DNA of 8,346 nucleotides from contig JADJUV010000158.1 of the NCBI GenBank assembly GCA_016716885.1, positions 1 through 8,346 of the forward strand. Direction: 5' to 3'. How positions within the stretch are numbered: the first letter of the stretch is position 1; every line of letters starts with the position of its first letter. Origin of the DNA: Candidatus Trichofilum aggregatum (GTDB taxonomy: Bacteria > Chloroflexota > Anaerolineae > Promineifilales > Promineifilaceae). The notes beneath the pieces are model-generated. The model did no database searches. It was not told where the DNA came from and saw nothing but the letters and a program-made list of their open reading frames with translations. The translations under genes were made by a program, and so were the position numbers. Of the stretch, positions 1 to 6,365 are shown piece by piece.

Positions 1-7
1 TTCATCC

Positions 8-358
8 TTATTCCCTGTTGTCTGGCAACAAAAAAGAGACCTGCGCCCCCCCGGTGGGCACATTCTCGGCCCAGATGCGGCCGCGGTGGGCCTCAATCAC
101 CCCTCTGGCAATGGCTAAACCCAACCCGGCTCCGCCCGTGGTGCGCGTTCTGGCCTCTTCCCCCCGATAAAACTGCTCAAACACACGCGGTAAATCCTTG
201 GGATCAAACCCTATGCCCGTATCCTGCACCTGCACGACCACACCCTCAGGCTGGCGGGTAGCCGACACGCGCACCGTCCCCCCTGCTGGCGTATATTGCA
301 GGGCGTTGCTGATGAGATTGCTCAACACCCGGCCAATTTTCTGGGCGTTCAGGGTCAC
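8..358 (-). CDS. Sensor histidine kinase, C-terminal ATPase part (separated by frameshift)
   Basis: This 116-codon frame is the HATPase_c (GHKL) catalytic domain of the kinase whose N-terminal part lies at 355-1266. Visible in order are the N box (NLISNALQYTP, residues 14-24), the G1 box (DTGIG), the F box (FEQFYRG) and the G2 box (GGAGLGLAIARG). It would bind ATP and phosphorylate the histidine in the upstream part. The apparent GTG start at 358-356 is probably not a real start: it overlaps the stop of the upstream frame. If one base is restored there, the reading becomes VDPVTLNAQKIGRVL, which matches the usual run between the dimerization and ATPase domains. The protein ends normally at TAA (10-8). 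Just beyond, an ATG at 5-3 preceded by AGGGA could start a further gene of the operon, but only five bases of it are visible. The domain call is certain; whether it is expressed is not. Confidence 0.85.
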   Translation of the reverse strand: MTLNAQKIGRVLSNLISNALQYTPAGGTVRVSATRQPEGVVVQVQDTGIGFDPKDLPRVFEQFYRGEEARTRTTGGAGLGLAIARGVIEAHRGRIWAENVPTGGAQVSFLLPDNRE

Positions 359-1266
359 GGGTCTACATCCTCAGCCACCTTGCCGCACAGGGTGATGCTT
401 TTTTGTTGGGCCAACGCCTGAAAACTCTCCAGGGTGTCAGAAATGAGGTCGTGGAGCGAGTGGGAAAACATATCTAATTTGAGGCTACCGGTATCGAGTT
501 GGGCCAGTTCAAACAGGTCGTCTATCAGGTTATTCAGGGCGATGATGTCGGCGCGCATGGTGTGGTAGTAGCGCTGCACGGTCTTTTCATCGGTGACGAC
601 ACCATCGTGCAGGGCTTCGACCATGGCCCGGATGCTGGTGAGGGGGGTGCGCAAATCGTGGGATGTCCAGGCAATGAGGTCCCGACGGAGTTTTTCCACT
701 TCCTGCCGTTGCGCGGCCGCGTGCTGTAATTGTTGGGCCATCTGGTTGAAAGACAGGGCCGCCTGGGCCACCTCATCTTGCCCGGAAAGTTCCACCCTGG
801 CACTCAAATCTCCCCCCGCTACCCGTTGGGCGTTGCTGGCTAACTGTTTCATGCCGTTAGCGATATGCCGGGCCACCAAAACGCCAAAGGTGGTAGCGAT
901 GACGAAGGCGAAGAGGAGCAGAATCAGCACCAGAGCCAGGTCGTGGGGGCTGGCAAACATCAGTTTGGCGATGGCCCAGATGTTGATGAGGTTAAGTAAA
1001 GCGCCCCAGCCATAGGTGAAAAGCAGGGTCCAACTGAGGGAGGGGGAATGGACGCGGCCGCGGCGGAACAACAGATACCCCACTAACAAGGAGATCACCG
1101 AGGTGAAGGTGAGGGTATAGACCAGTTGCATCAGGTCTTCCCACGGGGGTTGCATCATCCAGGTCATCAGACCACCGGCTAAAAGCAACGCGGCCGCGAC
1201 CCCCACCGCAATTACCCACCAGGATGATTCGGTAAACGTTTTTTTACTCAATGGTGTATTTTCCAT
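355..1266 (-). CDS. HAMP-domain sensor histidine kinase, N-terminal part (broken by frameshift)
   Basis: Membrane sensor kinase, probable partner of the response regulator at 1483-2193. From the ATG at 1266 it reads 303 residues. Four hydrophobic segments lie at about 17-38, 46-67, 78-100 and 109-132 with very short loops, so the input domain is almost wholly intramembrane. A HAMP linker follows (about 133-180), then the HisKA dimerization domain with the phospho-acceptor in SHDLRTPL (His203; Asp instead of the commoner Glu follows it). The frame hits TGA at 357-355, before the ATPase domain, which continues in another frame at 358-8; a single missing base explains this. An upstream start at 1335 is possible, but the extra 23 residues come from repeat-like spacer DNA, so I prefer MENTPLSK at 1266. 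No clear Shine-Dalgarno is seen. Intact length would be about 420 residues, normal for the family. The signal sensed cannot be told. Confidence 0.88.
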   Translation of the reverse strand: MENTPLSKKTFTESSWWVIAVGVAAALLLAGGLMTWMMQPPWEDLMQLVYTLTFTSVISLLVGYLLFRRGRVHSPSLSWTLLFTYGWGALLNLINIWAIAKLMFASPHDLALVLILLLFAFVIATTFGVLVARHIANGMKQLASNAQRVAGGDLSARVELSGQDEVAQAALSFNQMAQQLQHAAAQRQEVEKLRRDLIAWTSHDLRTPLTSIRAMVEALHDGVVTDEKTVQRYYHTMRADIIALNNLIDDLFELAQLDTGSLKLDMFSHSLHDLISDTLESFQALAQQKSITLCGKVAEDVDP

Positions 1267-1323
1267 AACGTTGCATTGGCGGCTGGCCGTTAGCCGCTGG
1301 TTGCTGGCAGTAAGAAAGGTTCT

Positions 1324-1344
1324 TTCACTGCTCACTGCTCACTG
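1324..1344. repeat. Three tandem copies of a 7-bp unit (CTCACTG)
   Basis: The sequence reads TTCACTG followed by two copies of CTCACTG, in the spacer between the response regulator and kinase genes. It is one of several short stuttering repeats in the spacers of this window. No function is evident. Confidence 0.7.
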
Positions 1345-1363
1345 ATAACTCCTAACATGGATA

Positions 1364-1484
1364 AACCAGAAAATTTATCCGCAGATTAACGCCGATTTTC
1401 GCTGATTAAAGAATCTGCGTTAATCCCCAAAATCTGCGGTTAAACTTCTGGCTAACTGGTCAAGAAGTGGACTTGGAAGGTACT
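1364..1484. repeat. Composite palindromic element, copy 1 (imperfect hairpin plus 40-base tail)
   Basis: A long imperfect inverted repeat fills most of the gap between the two-component genes. The outer arms are CCAGAA (1366-1371) and TTCTGG (1446-1451). The middle arms CCGCAGATT (1379-1387) and AATCTGCGG (1431-1439) match perfectly. An inner alternative stem pairs 1385-1397 with 1412-1424, with 12 of 13 matching. A one-sided tail at 1445-1484 matches 2524-2563 in 33 of 40 positions. The tail ends inside the stop codon of the response regulator gene (TAG at 1485-1483). It looks like a non-coding dispersed element; it could also shape the operon transcript as a processing or attenuation hairpin. 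No protein is encoded. Confidence 0.7.
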
Positions 1485-2193
1485 ACAGACCTGGTTCAAA
1501 CTTGTACCCTACCCCCCACACCGTCAACAAGTGGCCGGGTTGGCTGGGGTTTTCTTCTACTTTTTCGCGCAGGCGGCGGATGTGGACTGTGACTGTGCTG
1601 GGGTCTACATACTCGGAGAACCCCCACACATTTTCTAGCAGTTGGTCCCGGCTAAATACCTGCCGTGGATGACTGCCCAGAAAATAGAGCAAATTAAACT
1701 CCGTGGCCGTCAGGTCAATCGTTTCACCCCGCACCGTGACCAGCCGCGTCATGGGATCAATCGAAAGCTGGTTAAATTCCAGCTTCTTTTCTTCCTTGCG
1801 CCCGGCAGGTGAACTGCCTTTGGTGCGTCGTAAAACCGCTTTCACCCGCGCTACTAGCTCGGCGGGGGAAAACGGTTTGGTCACATAATCATCTGCCCCC
1901 AATTCCAGGCCATAAATGCGGTCTGTTTCCTGGCGGCGAGCCGTTAGCATAATGACCGGCACATCCGATTTACCGTCCAGGCGCAGGCGACGCATGATTT
2001 CCAGGCCATCTACGTGGGGAAGCATCAAATCGAGGATCACCAGGGCTGGTTTGCGCCGTTCAATCTCGGCTAACGCCTGCCGCCCATCACGGGCAATGCG
2101 TACCTGGTACCCCTCCCGCTTCAAATACAGGCTCACCACCTCCCCCACCGAGGCCTCATCGTCTACCACCAAAATTTCATCTGTCTCGTTCAT
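1483..2193 (-). CDS. OmpR/PhoB-family response regulator
   Basis: Cytoplasmic DNA-binding transcription regulator of 236 residues, normal length for the family. The receiver domain (about 6-118) has the acidic pair D11-D12, the phospho-acceptor Asp55 in VILDLMLP, Thr84 in MLTAR and Lys107 in VTKPFSP, all in the standard places. A winged-helix DNA-binding domain (about 135-232) follows, with TEFNLLYFL, the recognition region STVTVHIRRLREK and the terminal wing GVGYKF. The ATG at 2193 is preferred over the GTG at 2199 because AAAGG lies five bases upstream of it. The downstream sensor kinase is the likely partner, which suggests one operon, but a 216-base gap with a palindromic element separates them, more than usual for such pairs. 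The stop codon overlaps the end of that element. The regulon cannot be inferred. The gene has no frameshift, unlike its partner. Confidence 0.93.
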   Translation of the reverse strand: MNETDEILVVDDEASVGEVVSLYLKREGYQVRIARDGRQALAEIERRKPALVILDLMLPHVDGLEIMRRLRLDGKSDVPVIMLTARRQETDRIYGLELGADDYVTKPFSPAELVARVKAVLRRTKGSSPAGRKEEKKLEFNQLSIDPMTRLVTVRGETIDLTATEFNLLYFLGSHPRQVFSRDQLLENVWGFSEYVDPSTVTVHIRRLREKVEENPSQPGHLLTVWGVGYKFEPGL

Positions 2194-2198
2194 GACCA

Positions 2199-2203
2199 CC
2201 TTT
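2199..2203 (-). promoter_or_regulatory. Ribosome binding site of the response regulator
   Basis: On the minus strand AAAGG stands five bases before the ATG at 2193. It supports that ATG rather than the overlapping GTG at 2199, which has only GAAAG directly before it. Confidence 0.5.
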
Positions 2204-2229
2204 CAAACCTTAAAGGACGAACCAGGCGT

Positions 2230-2377
<148 letters not shown>

Positions 2378-2409
2378 ATGGAATTGAAACAGATAATGCG
2401 AATTACCAA

Positions 2410-2563
2410 GCCAGAATCGAAGTGTTTTTGCCACGAATTTCACGAATTAGCACGAAATTGTCTCTCTTCAATTTGCGTCATTGGCGCCTTTGCGTGAGTT
2501 ATTGGGTTCAATTCGTGGCTACTCTTCTGGCCCACTGCCCAAGAAATTGACTTGGAAAGTACT
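2410..2563. repeat. Composite palindromic element, copy 2 (imperfect hairpin plus 40-base tail)
   Basis: This element has the same architecture as the one at 1364-1484. The outer arms are GCCAGAA (2410-2416) and TTCTGGC (2525-2531). The perfect inner arms are GCCACGAATT (2430-2439) and AATTCGTGGC (2510-2519). The right side continues into a 40-base tail (2524-2563) that is 33/40 identical to 1445-1484. The inner arm sequence differs from copy 1 (CACGAATT type against CGCAGATT type), while pairing is kept. The left arm contains a stuttering CACGAATT / CACGAATT / CACGAAATT series. Both copies lie in the same orientation and flank the response regulator gene and the poly-G/C tract. No credible reading frame lies within it. 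Confidence 0.7.
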
Positions 2564-2660
2564 CACCGATTGTACGCTATTTCCTTACATGGCGGTTACG
2601 CCCAGAGAAAAATCAGGTGCAGGTAAGGCTTCTGTAAGAATATACCTGACCCTGGTTCTG

Positions 2661-2669
2661 TGTTATATT
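2661..2669 (+). promoter_or_regulatory. Possible extended -10 promoter for the SBP-VWA cluster
   Basis: TGTTATATT fits an extended -10 element (TGn followed by TATATT). No good -35 box is seen 16-18 bases upstream. A small inverted repeat CAGGTA/TACCTG (2620-2625 and 2643-2648) lies just before it and could be an operator or chance. Transcription from here would give a leader of about 150 bases containing the hairpin at 2749-2805. Confidence 0.25.
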
Positions 2670-2697
2670 TCCGATTAACGCATCAAGAAAATGAGTT

Positions 2698-2740
2698 AAC
2701 CACAGATTTCGCCGATTACCACCGATTATTCTTTGCGTTC
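2698..2740. repeat. CAGATT-type spacer repeat fragment
   Basis: The stretch around CCACAGATTTCGCCGATTA and its continuation ACCGATTATTCTTTGCG resembles the left arm and loop of the element at 1364-1484. It lacks a matching right arm and the 40-base tail, so it looks like a partial relic. Confidence 0.4.
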
Positions 2741-2748
2741 TCTAGTGG

Positions 2749-2805
2749 GCGAGTAGCGAGTTTGCGAGTGGGCATTTACTCGCCACTCGCAAACTCGCTA
2801 CTCGC
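2749..2805 (+). repeat. Perfect 23-bp inverted repeat (hairpin) in the leader of the SBP-VWA gene
   Basis: Bases 2749-2771 are the exact reverse complement of 2783-2805, leaving an 11-base loop (2772-2782). The arms are built from stuttered GCGAGT units. There is no T run behind it that would make a strong terminator; the ribosome binding site of the downstream gene begins 14 bases after the stem. If the promoter lies upstream, the transcript carries this hairpin in its 5' leader, where it could affect stability or translation. It may equally be a mobile repeat of the REP/MITE kind. The exactness of the arms suggests recent origin or active maintenance. Confidence 0.85.
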
Positions 2806-2818
2806 AACTTGTTTTTTC

Positions 2819-2823
2819 AGGAG
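2819..2823 (+). promoter_or_regulatory. Shine-Dalgarno sequence fixing the SBP-VWA start
   Basis: AGGAG lies four bases before the ATG at 2828. It is the best ribosome binding site in the window. It shows that the open frame reaching back to 2660 is not translated as part of this protein. Confidence 0.75.
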
Positions 2824-2827
2824 AAAT

Positions 2828-4597
2828 ATGTCTGATTTATCCCGTACCCGTATCACCTTTTTTGTCATTATTGGCGTGGCGATGGCCGCCGTTTTGTGTG
2901 TGGGCTTGATCACCGTCATACGCTCCCTGTCGAGTGGGGGTGGTACGGCGACCAGGACGGAAGGTGAAGTTGCCAGTACCGCGCTGCCCGCGGGCACGGT
3001 TTTGGTCACATTGGAATCATCAAACACCAAACAGAACTGGTTGACGCAGGTGGTCAACCAGTTTAATGGGGAGCAACACCAAACCGAAGCGGGTGATCTC
3101 ATTGTGGTTGAGGTTGTGCACGGCACCTCGGGTGATGCCATGAATGGGATTTTGGAAGGGCGTTTGCAGCCGGTGGCCTGGAGTCCTGGGGATCAATCTT
3201 GGGTGGATCAGGCGAATGAGGCCTGGCGCGGCCGCACCAACAAACCCATCGCCAGCCAAACCTGCCAGCCCACCGTCTATGCCCCCATCGGCTTCGTTAT
3301 GTGGCGGCCCATGGCCGAAACCCTGGGCTGGCCGGAACAACCCATCGGCTGGGATGACATCGTAGAACTGGCCGCCGATCCCAACGGCTGGGCCACCTAT
3401 GGCCGCCCGGAATGGGGTCAATTCCGTTTTGGACATACCCACCCGGCTTATGCCAACTCCGGCCTGTTAGCCATGACCAGTTTTGTCTACGGCATTGCCG
3501 GGCAGGCGGACGAACTAACTGCCGCTCAGGTGTACAGCCCGGAAATTGAAGCGGCCATGCGCACCCTGGAACAGAACACGGCCAAATATGGGCGACAGGC
3601 CCCGGCCTTGTTGGAGCTTATGGCGCAGGAAGGGCCATCGTATCTGCACGCGGCCGCGGTTCCCGAATCCGATGCCGTCCGTTTCAACATCGAACGGGGG
3701 GACGAGCTGGCCTTTCCCCTGGCCTTCATCTTCCCCTCTGGCGGTACCATTTGGGCGGATCATCCTTACTGCATTCTGGACAACGCCGAATGGGTCACAC
3801 CCGAACAGGCTGAGGGGGCGCAGATTTTCCTGGATTATTTGCTGGCGAAAGAGCAGCAGGAAATGGCGATGGATAATTTTTTGCGGCCGCTGGATACCAG
3901 CATCCCCTTGCGTGATCCCCTCACCCTGGCTAACGGCACGGATCCCAACGCCAACATCAATACCATTCCCGCCTTGCCCAGCCCGTCAGCCCAGTTAAGC
4001 GAAGCGGTTATTGACCTGTTCCAACTGACCAAACGCAAAGCCACCATCGTTTTGGTGCTGGATGTCTCTGGTAGTATGCAGGGGGATCCTATCCGCACGG
4101 CCACTACCGCCACGGCCGAATTCCTTAGCCGCCTGGACCCCAACGACGAAGTGGCGATTCTTATTTTTAGCAACGACGTGGTGACATTAGCCGAACCCAG
4201 CCGGGTGGGGGATGTTGTGGAAGGGCTGACCAGCCGGGTGACAACCCTGGTGGCCGAAGGTAATACGGCTCTATATGCCGCCGTTTGCCAGGCCACCGAG
4301 TTGATTAACAGTCAGCGTGAGACAGATTTAGCCAATGGCGAAACCCGGCTTTATGGCATCGTGTTGTTATCGGATGGGGAAGATACGGTGGGGCTGGTGA
4401 CAGAAGGGCAGATGTTCAACACCTGCCTGCCCACAGATGCCGAGGCCGATGGGGTGAAGATTTTCCCCATTGCTTTTGGCGAATCGGCTGACGAAACGGT
4501 TTTGTCGCGCATGGCCCGTGTGACCGGCGGCCGCTTCTTCACGGCGGATCCGGCTTCCATTAGCAACGTTTATCTGTCTATCTCGGCGGAACAGTAA
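2828..4597 (+). CDS. Membrane-anchored substrate-binding + von Willebrand factor A domain protein
   Basis: A 589-residue protein. Residues 9-31 form one hydrophobic segment after a short basic N-terminus. No lipobox Cys is in the right place, so it is probably an N-terminal anchor with the rest outside the membrane. A low-complexity Gly/Thr linker follows. Residues of about 55-395 resemble an extracellular solute-binding protein fold: an opening strand VLVTLESSNTKQNW, and SPGDQSW, IGFVMWRP, IGWDDIVEL, AFPLAFIFPSG in family-like order. Residues of about 405-585 are a VWA domain with a complete metal-ion adhesion site: D412-x-S414-x-S416 (DVSGSM), T480 (GNTALY) and D516 (SDGED). Such fusions are known in Chloroflexota and are usually annotated only by domain; ligand and partner are unknown. 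The start is set by AGGAG at 2819. No ABC permease or ATPase is adjacent, so transport is not supported; binding or sensing at the cell surface is an inference. The gene is intact. Confidence 0.88.
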   Translation: MSDLSRTRITFFVIIGVAMAAVLCVGLITVIRSLSSGGGTATRTEGEVASTALPAGTVLVTLESSNTKQNWLTQVVNQFNGEQHQTEAGDLIVVEVVHGTSGDAMNGILEGRLQPVAWSPGDQSWVDQANEAWRGRTNKPIASQTCQPTVYAPIGFVMWRPMAETLGWPEQPIGWDDIVELAADPNGWATYGRPEWGQFRFGHTHPAYANSGLLAMTSFVYGIAGQADELTAAQVYSPEIEAAMRTLEQNTAKYGRQAPALLELMAQEGPSYLHAAAVPESDAVRFNIERGDELAFPLAFIFPSGGTIWADHPYCILDNAEWVTPEQAEGAQIFLDYLLAKEQQEMAMDNFLRPLDTSIPLRDPLTLANGTDPNANINTIPALPSPSAQLSEAVIDLFQLTKRKATIVLVLDVSGSMQGDPIRTATTATAEFLSRLDPNDEVAILIFSNDVVTLAEPSRVGDVVEGLTSRVTTLVAEGNTALYAAVCQATELINSQRETDLANGETRLYGIVLLSDGEDTVGLVTEGQMFNTCLPTDAEADGVKIFPIAFGESADETVLSRMARVTGGRFFTADPASISNVYLSISAEQ

Positions 4598-4647
4598 GAA
4601 ACGTTTGACCAGAGATCGACAAAGCCAAGACAAGGCCCTAACCTACC

Positions 4648-5472
4648 ATGAACGAAGCAACTGTCGTGAATAACACACCTACACCGGATGGTCCAATGAC
4701 AACCGCCCGAATTGCGCGTGATCTGATTAGCCTGGGGGTTATGCCCGGCATGACCCTGATCGTCCATTCCTCCATGAGCCGCATGGGTTGGGTCAATGGG
4801 GGGCCGGTAGCGGTCATTTTAGCGCTGGAAGAAGTGCTGACCCCGTCGGGCACGTTGGTCATGCCCACCCATACCAGCGGGGTGTCCGATCCGGCTTTGT
4901 GGCAAAACCCGCCCGTGCCCGAAGTTTGGTGGGAGACGATTCGGGAGACGATGCCCGCTTATGACCCGGATTTGACACCGGCGATAGGCGTGGGCACGAT
5001 CCCGGAAACGTTCCGTAAACAAGAGGGGGTACAACGGAGTGAACACCCACAACATTCTTTTGCGGCCTGGGGACAGCACGCGGCCGCGATCCTGCACCCT
5101 CACCCTCTCGACAATAGCCTGGGCGAGACCTCACCCCTGGCCCGTCTCTACGAATACGACGGCTGGATTTTGCTGTTGGGGGTGGGGCATGGCAATAACA
5201 CCTCGCTCCACCTGGCGGAATACCGGGCTACCTGGCCCGGCAAAAAACAGGAGCAGAATGGCGCTTCGGTGACGATTAACGGTCAACGACAATGGGCTAT
5301 TTTCGACAATGTTTATCTGGATGAAAGCGATTTTGTGCGCATTGGCCCGGCCTTTGCTGAGGCCGGGGGTGAGGTGCGACGGGGCAAGGTGGGGCTGGCC
5401 GATTGTGAACTGGTGCGCGTGCTGCCGCTGGTGGATTTTGCCGTGACCTGGATGGAACAAAACCGCACATGA
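4648..5472 (+). CDS. AAC(3)-family aminoglycoside N3-acetyltransferase-like protein
   Basis: A 274-residue cytoplasmic enzyme of the Antibiotic_NAT family, whose characterised members move acetyl from acetyl-CoA to the 3-amino group of aminoglycosides. Conserved stretches are in order: HSSMSRMGWVNGG (40-52), GTLVMPTHTSG (68-78), DPALWQNPPVP (81-91), MPAYDPDLTP (102-111), RSEHPQHSFAAWG (130-142, including the conserved His133), LGETSPLARLYE (158-169) and LLLGVGHGNNTSLHLAEYR (175-193). Length is normal. Many environmental members have no proven resistance role, and this one lies with no mobile element or other resistance gene, so its natural substrate may be different. The start at 4648 has no good Shine-Dalgarno; a second ATG at 4696 would trim 16 poorly conserved residues and is a real alternative. 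It lies 50 bases after the SBP-VWA gene and overlaps the next gene by four bases, which suggests one transcript. Confidence 0.9.
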   Translation: MNEATVVNNTPTPDGPMTTARIARDLISLGVMPGMTLIVHSSMSRMGWVNGGPVAVILALEEVLTPSGTLVMPTHTSGVSDPALWQNPPVPEVWWETIRETMPAYDPDLTPAIGVGTIPETFRKQEGVQRSEHPQHSFAAWGQHAAAILHPHPLDNSLGETSPLARLYEYDGWILLLGVGHGNNTSLHLAEYRATWPGKKQEQNGASVTINGQRQWAIFDNVYLDESDFVRIGPAFAEAGGEVRRGKVGLADCELVRVLPLVDFAVTWMEQNRT

Positions 5473-6176
5473 AGCAACTGGTTGTGGGGGATATTCACGG
5501 CTGTTATGCTGAGTTTCAGGAATTGATAGACAAGGCGGGCATCGGCGCGGACGATCAGATCATTGCGTTGGGGGACATTGTAGACCGGGGGCCGGAGCCG
5601 GTGCAGGTGGTGGAGTTTTTCCGTACCCACCCCAACGCCATTTCCCTGGCGGGCAACCATGAGCGCAAACATGTGCGTTCTCATCAGGGAACCTTACGCC
5701 CGGCTTTGTCGCAGATTATTACCCGGTGGCAGTATGAACAAGAGGGAGCGGATTATGACGCGGCCGCACACTTCATGTCCACCTTCCCCCTCTACCTGGA
5801 ACTGCCCGACGCCATCCTCGTTCATGCCTACCTGGAACCAGGCGTCCCTTTGGAACAGCAGCGCACCGAAGTTTTGGTCGGACACATCAGCGGCGACCAT
5901 TATTTGCGCCAGACCTACGACCGCCCCTGGTACGAGCTATATGACCGGGACAAGCCGGTCATCGTGGGTCATCGCAACTACACCAACACGCTACAACCCT
6001 TTGTTAATGAAGATCGTGTTTTTGGTCTGGACACCAGTGTTTATCATGGGTTGTCTCTGACCGGCCTCGTACTGCCTGATTTTCGTTTTGTTACGGTGCG
6101 AGCCAACCGCAACCATTGGCATTTTCTGCGTCTGGCTTACACTGAGGCCACAAAAAAGACCTCTGAACCAGAATGA
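5469..6176 (+). CDS. PPP-type metallophosphoesterase (calcineurin-like)
   Basis: A 235-residue phosphoesterase of the PPP/ApaH-like branch. The metal-binding signature is complete: GDIHG (7-11, Asp8 and His10), GDIVDRG (35-41, Asp36), GNHE (62-65, Asn63), a later His119 in LVHAY, and His168 in VGHRN. LDTS (188-191) followed by GLSLTGLVL matches the family's C-terminal strand. These enzymes use two metal ions to hydrolyse phosphoprotein or dinucleotide substrates; which one applies here cannot be told from sequence, so I give no symbol. The ATG overlaps the stop of the acetyltransferase gene (ATGA), which points to translational coupling. The stop codon falls within the loop of the terminator hairpin. 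There is no signal peptide, so it should be cytoplasmic. Confidence 0.9.
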   Translation: MKQLVVGDIHGCYAEFQELIDKAGIGADDQIIALGDIVDRGPEPVQVVEFFRTHPNAISLAGNHERKHVRSHQGTLRPALSQIITRWQYEQEGADYDAAAHFMSTFPLYLELPDAILVHAYLEPGVPLEQQRTEVLVGHISGDHYLRQTYDRPWYELYDRDKPVIVGHRNYTNTLQPFVNEDRVFGLDTSVYHGLSLTGLVLPDFRFVTVRANRNHWHFLRLAYTEATKKTSEPE

Positions 6177-6192
6177 GGCTCAGAGGTCTTTT
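6154..6192. terminator. Bidirectional intrinsic terminator
   Basis: AAAAGACCTCTGA (6154-6166) is the exact reverse complement of 6180-6192. Two further pairs lie beyond one mismatch, closing a 7-base loop (6170-6176) that includes the stop codon of the phosphoesterase. The plus strand ends in four T; read on the minus strand the tail has six T. It therefore can end both the plus-strand cluster and the convergent surface protein gene. Confidence 0.8.
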
Positions 6193-6255
6193 GATGGGAT
6201 GCGTGTTACGTGGTGCGTGTTGCGTCAGGTCGGTGACTATTCAATAGTTACTGTG
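6193..6255. other. Short spacer with GCGTGTT stutter and a small palindrome
   Basis: This gap between convergent genes holds near-copies GCGTGTTACGT and GCGTGTTGCGT (6201-6225). It also holds a palindrome centred on 6242 (GTGACTATT/AATAGTTAC, with one G-T pair). No reading frame or known motif was recognised. Confidence 0.45.
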
Positions 6256-6365
6256 TCACTGATTACTGGCTGCTCTCTTCACCCACCAGGCTGCGCTTAC
6301 CAGCAGAAGCAACCCGGTTAGAACCACCCACAACCAACTCATCCCCTGAACGACCCCAACTTGCT

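Noticed and set aside
345..365. Programmed ribosomal frameshift in the kinase
   Set aside because: No X-XXY-YYZ slippery heptamer or clear downstream stem is visible; one-base loss explains the reading.
1267..1335. Upstream start for the histidine kinase at 1335
   Set aside because: The added residues come from repeat-like spacer sequence; MENTPLSK at 1266 directly precedes the first membrane segment.
2547..2575. TTGACT with TTGTAC 17 bases later as a promoter
   Set aside because: The TTGACT lies in the tail shared by both palindromic elements and the -10 match is poor.
2481..2678. A 65-codon frame on the plus strand
   Set aside because: It overlaps the palindromic element and promoter region, and shows neither a ribosome binding site nor recognisable sequence.
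2660..2827. In-frame N-terminal extension of 56 residues on the SBP-VWA protein
   Set aside because: It is translated from the spacer repeats and the 23-bp hairpin, while a good AGGAG and a typical membrane anchor start at 2828.
4648..5472. Acquired antibiotic resistance gene
   Set aside because: The family match is clear, but there is no integron, insertion sequence or second resistance gene, and it is coupled to a phosphoesterase, so acquired resistance is not supported.
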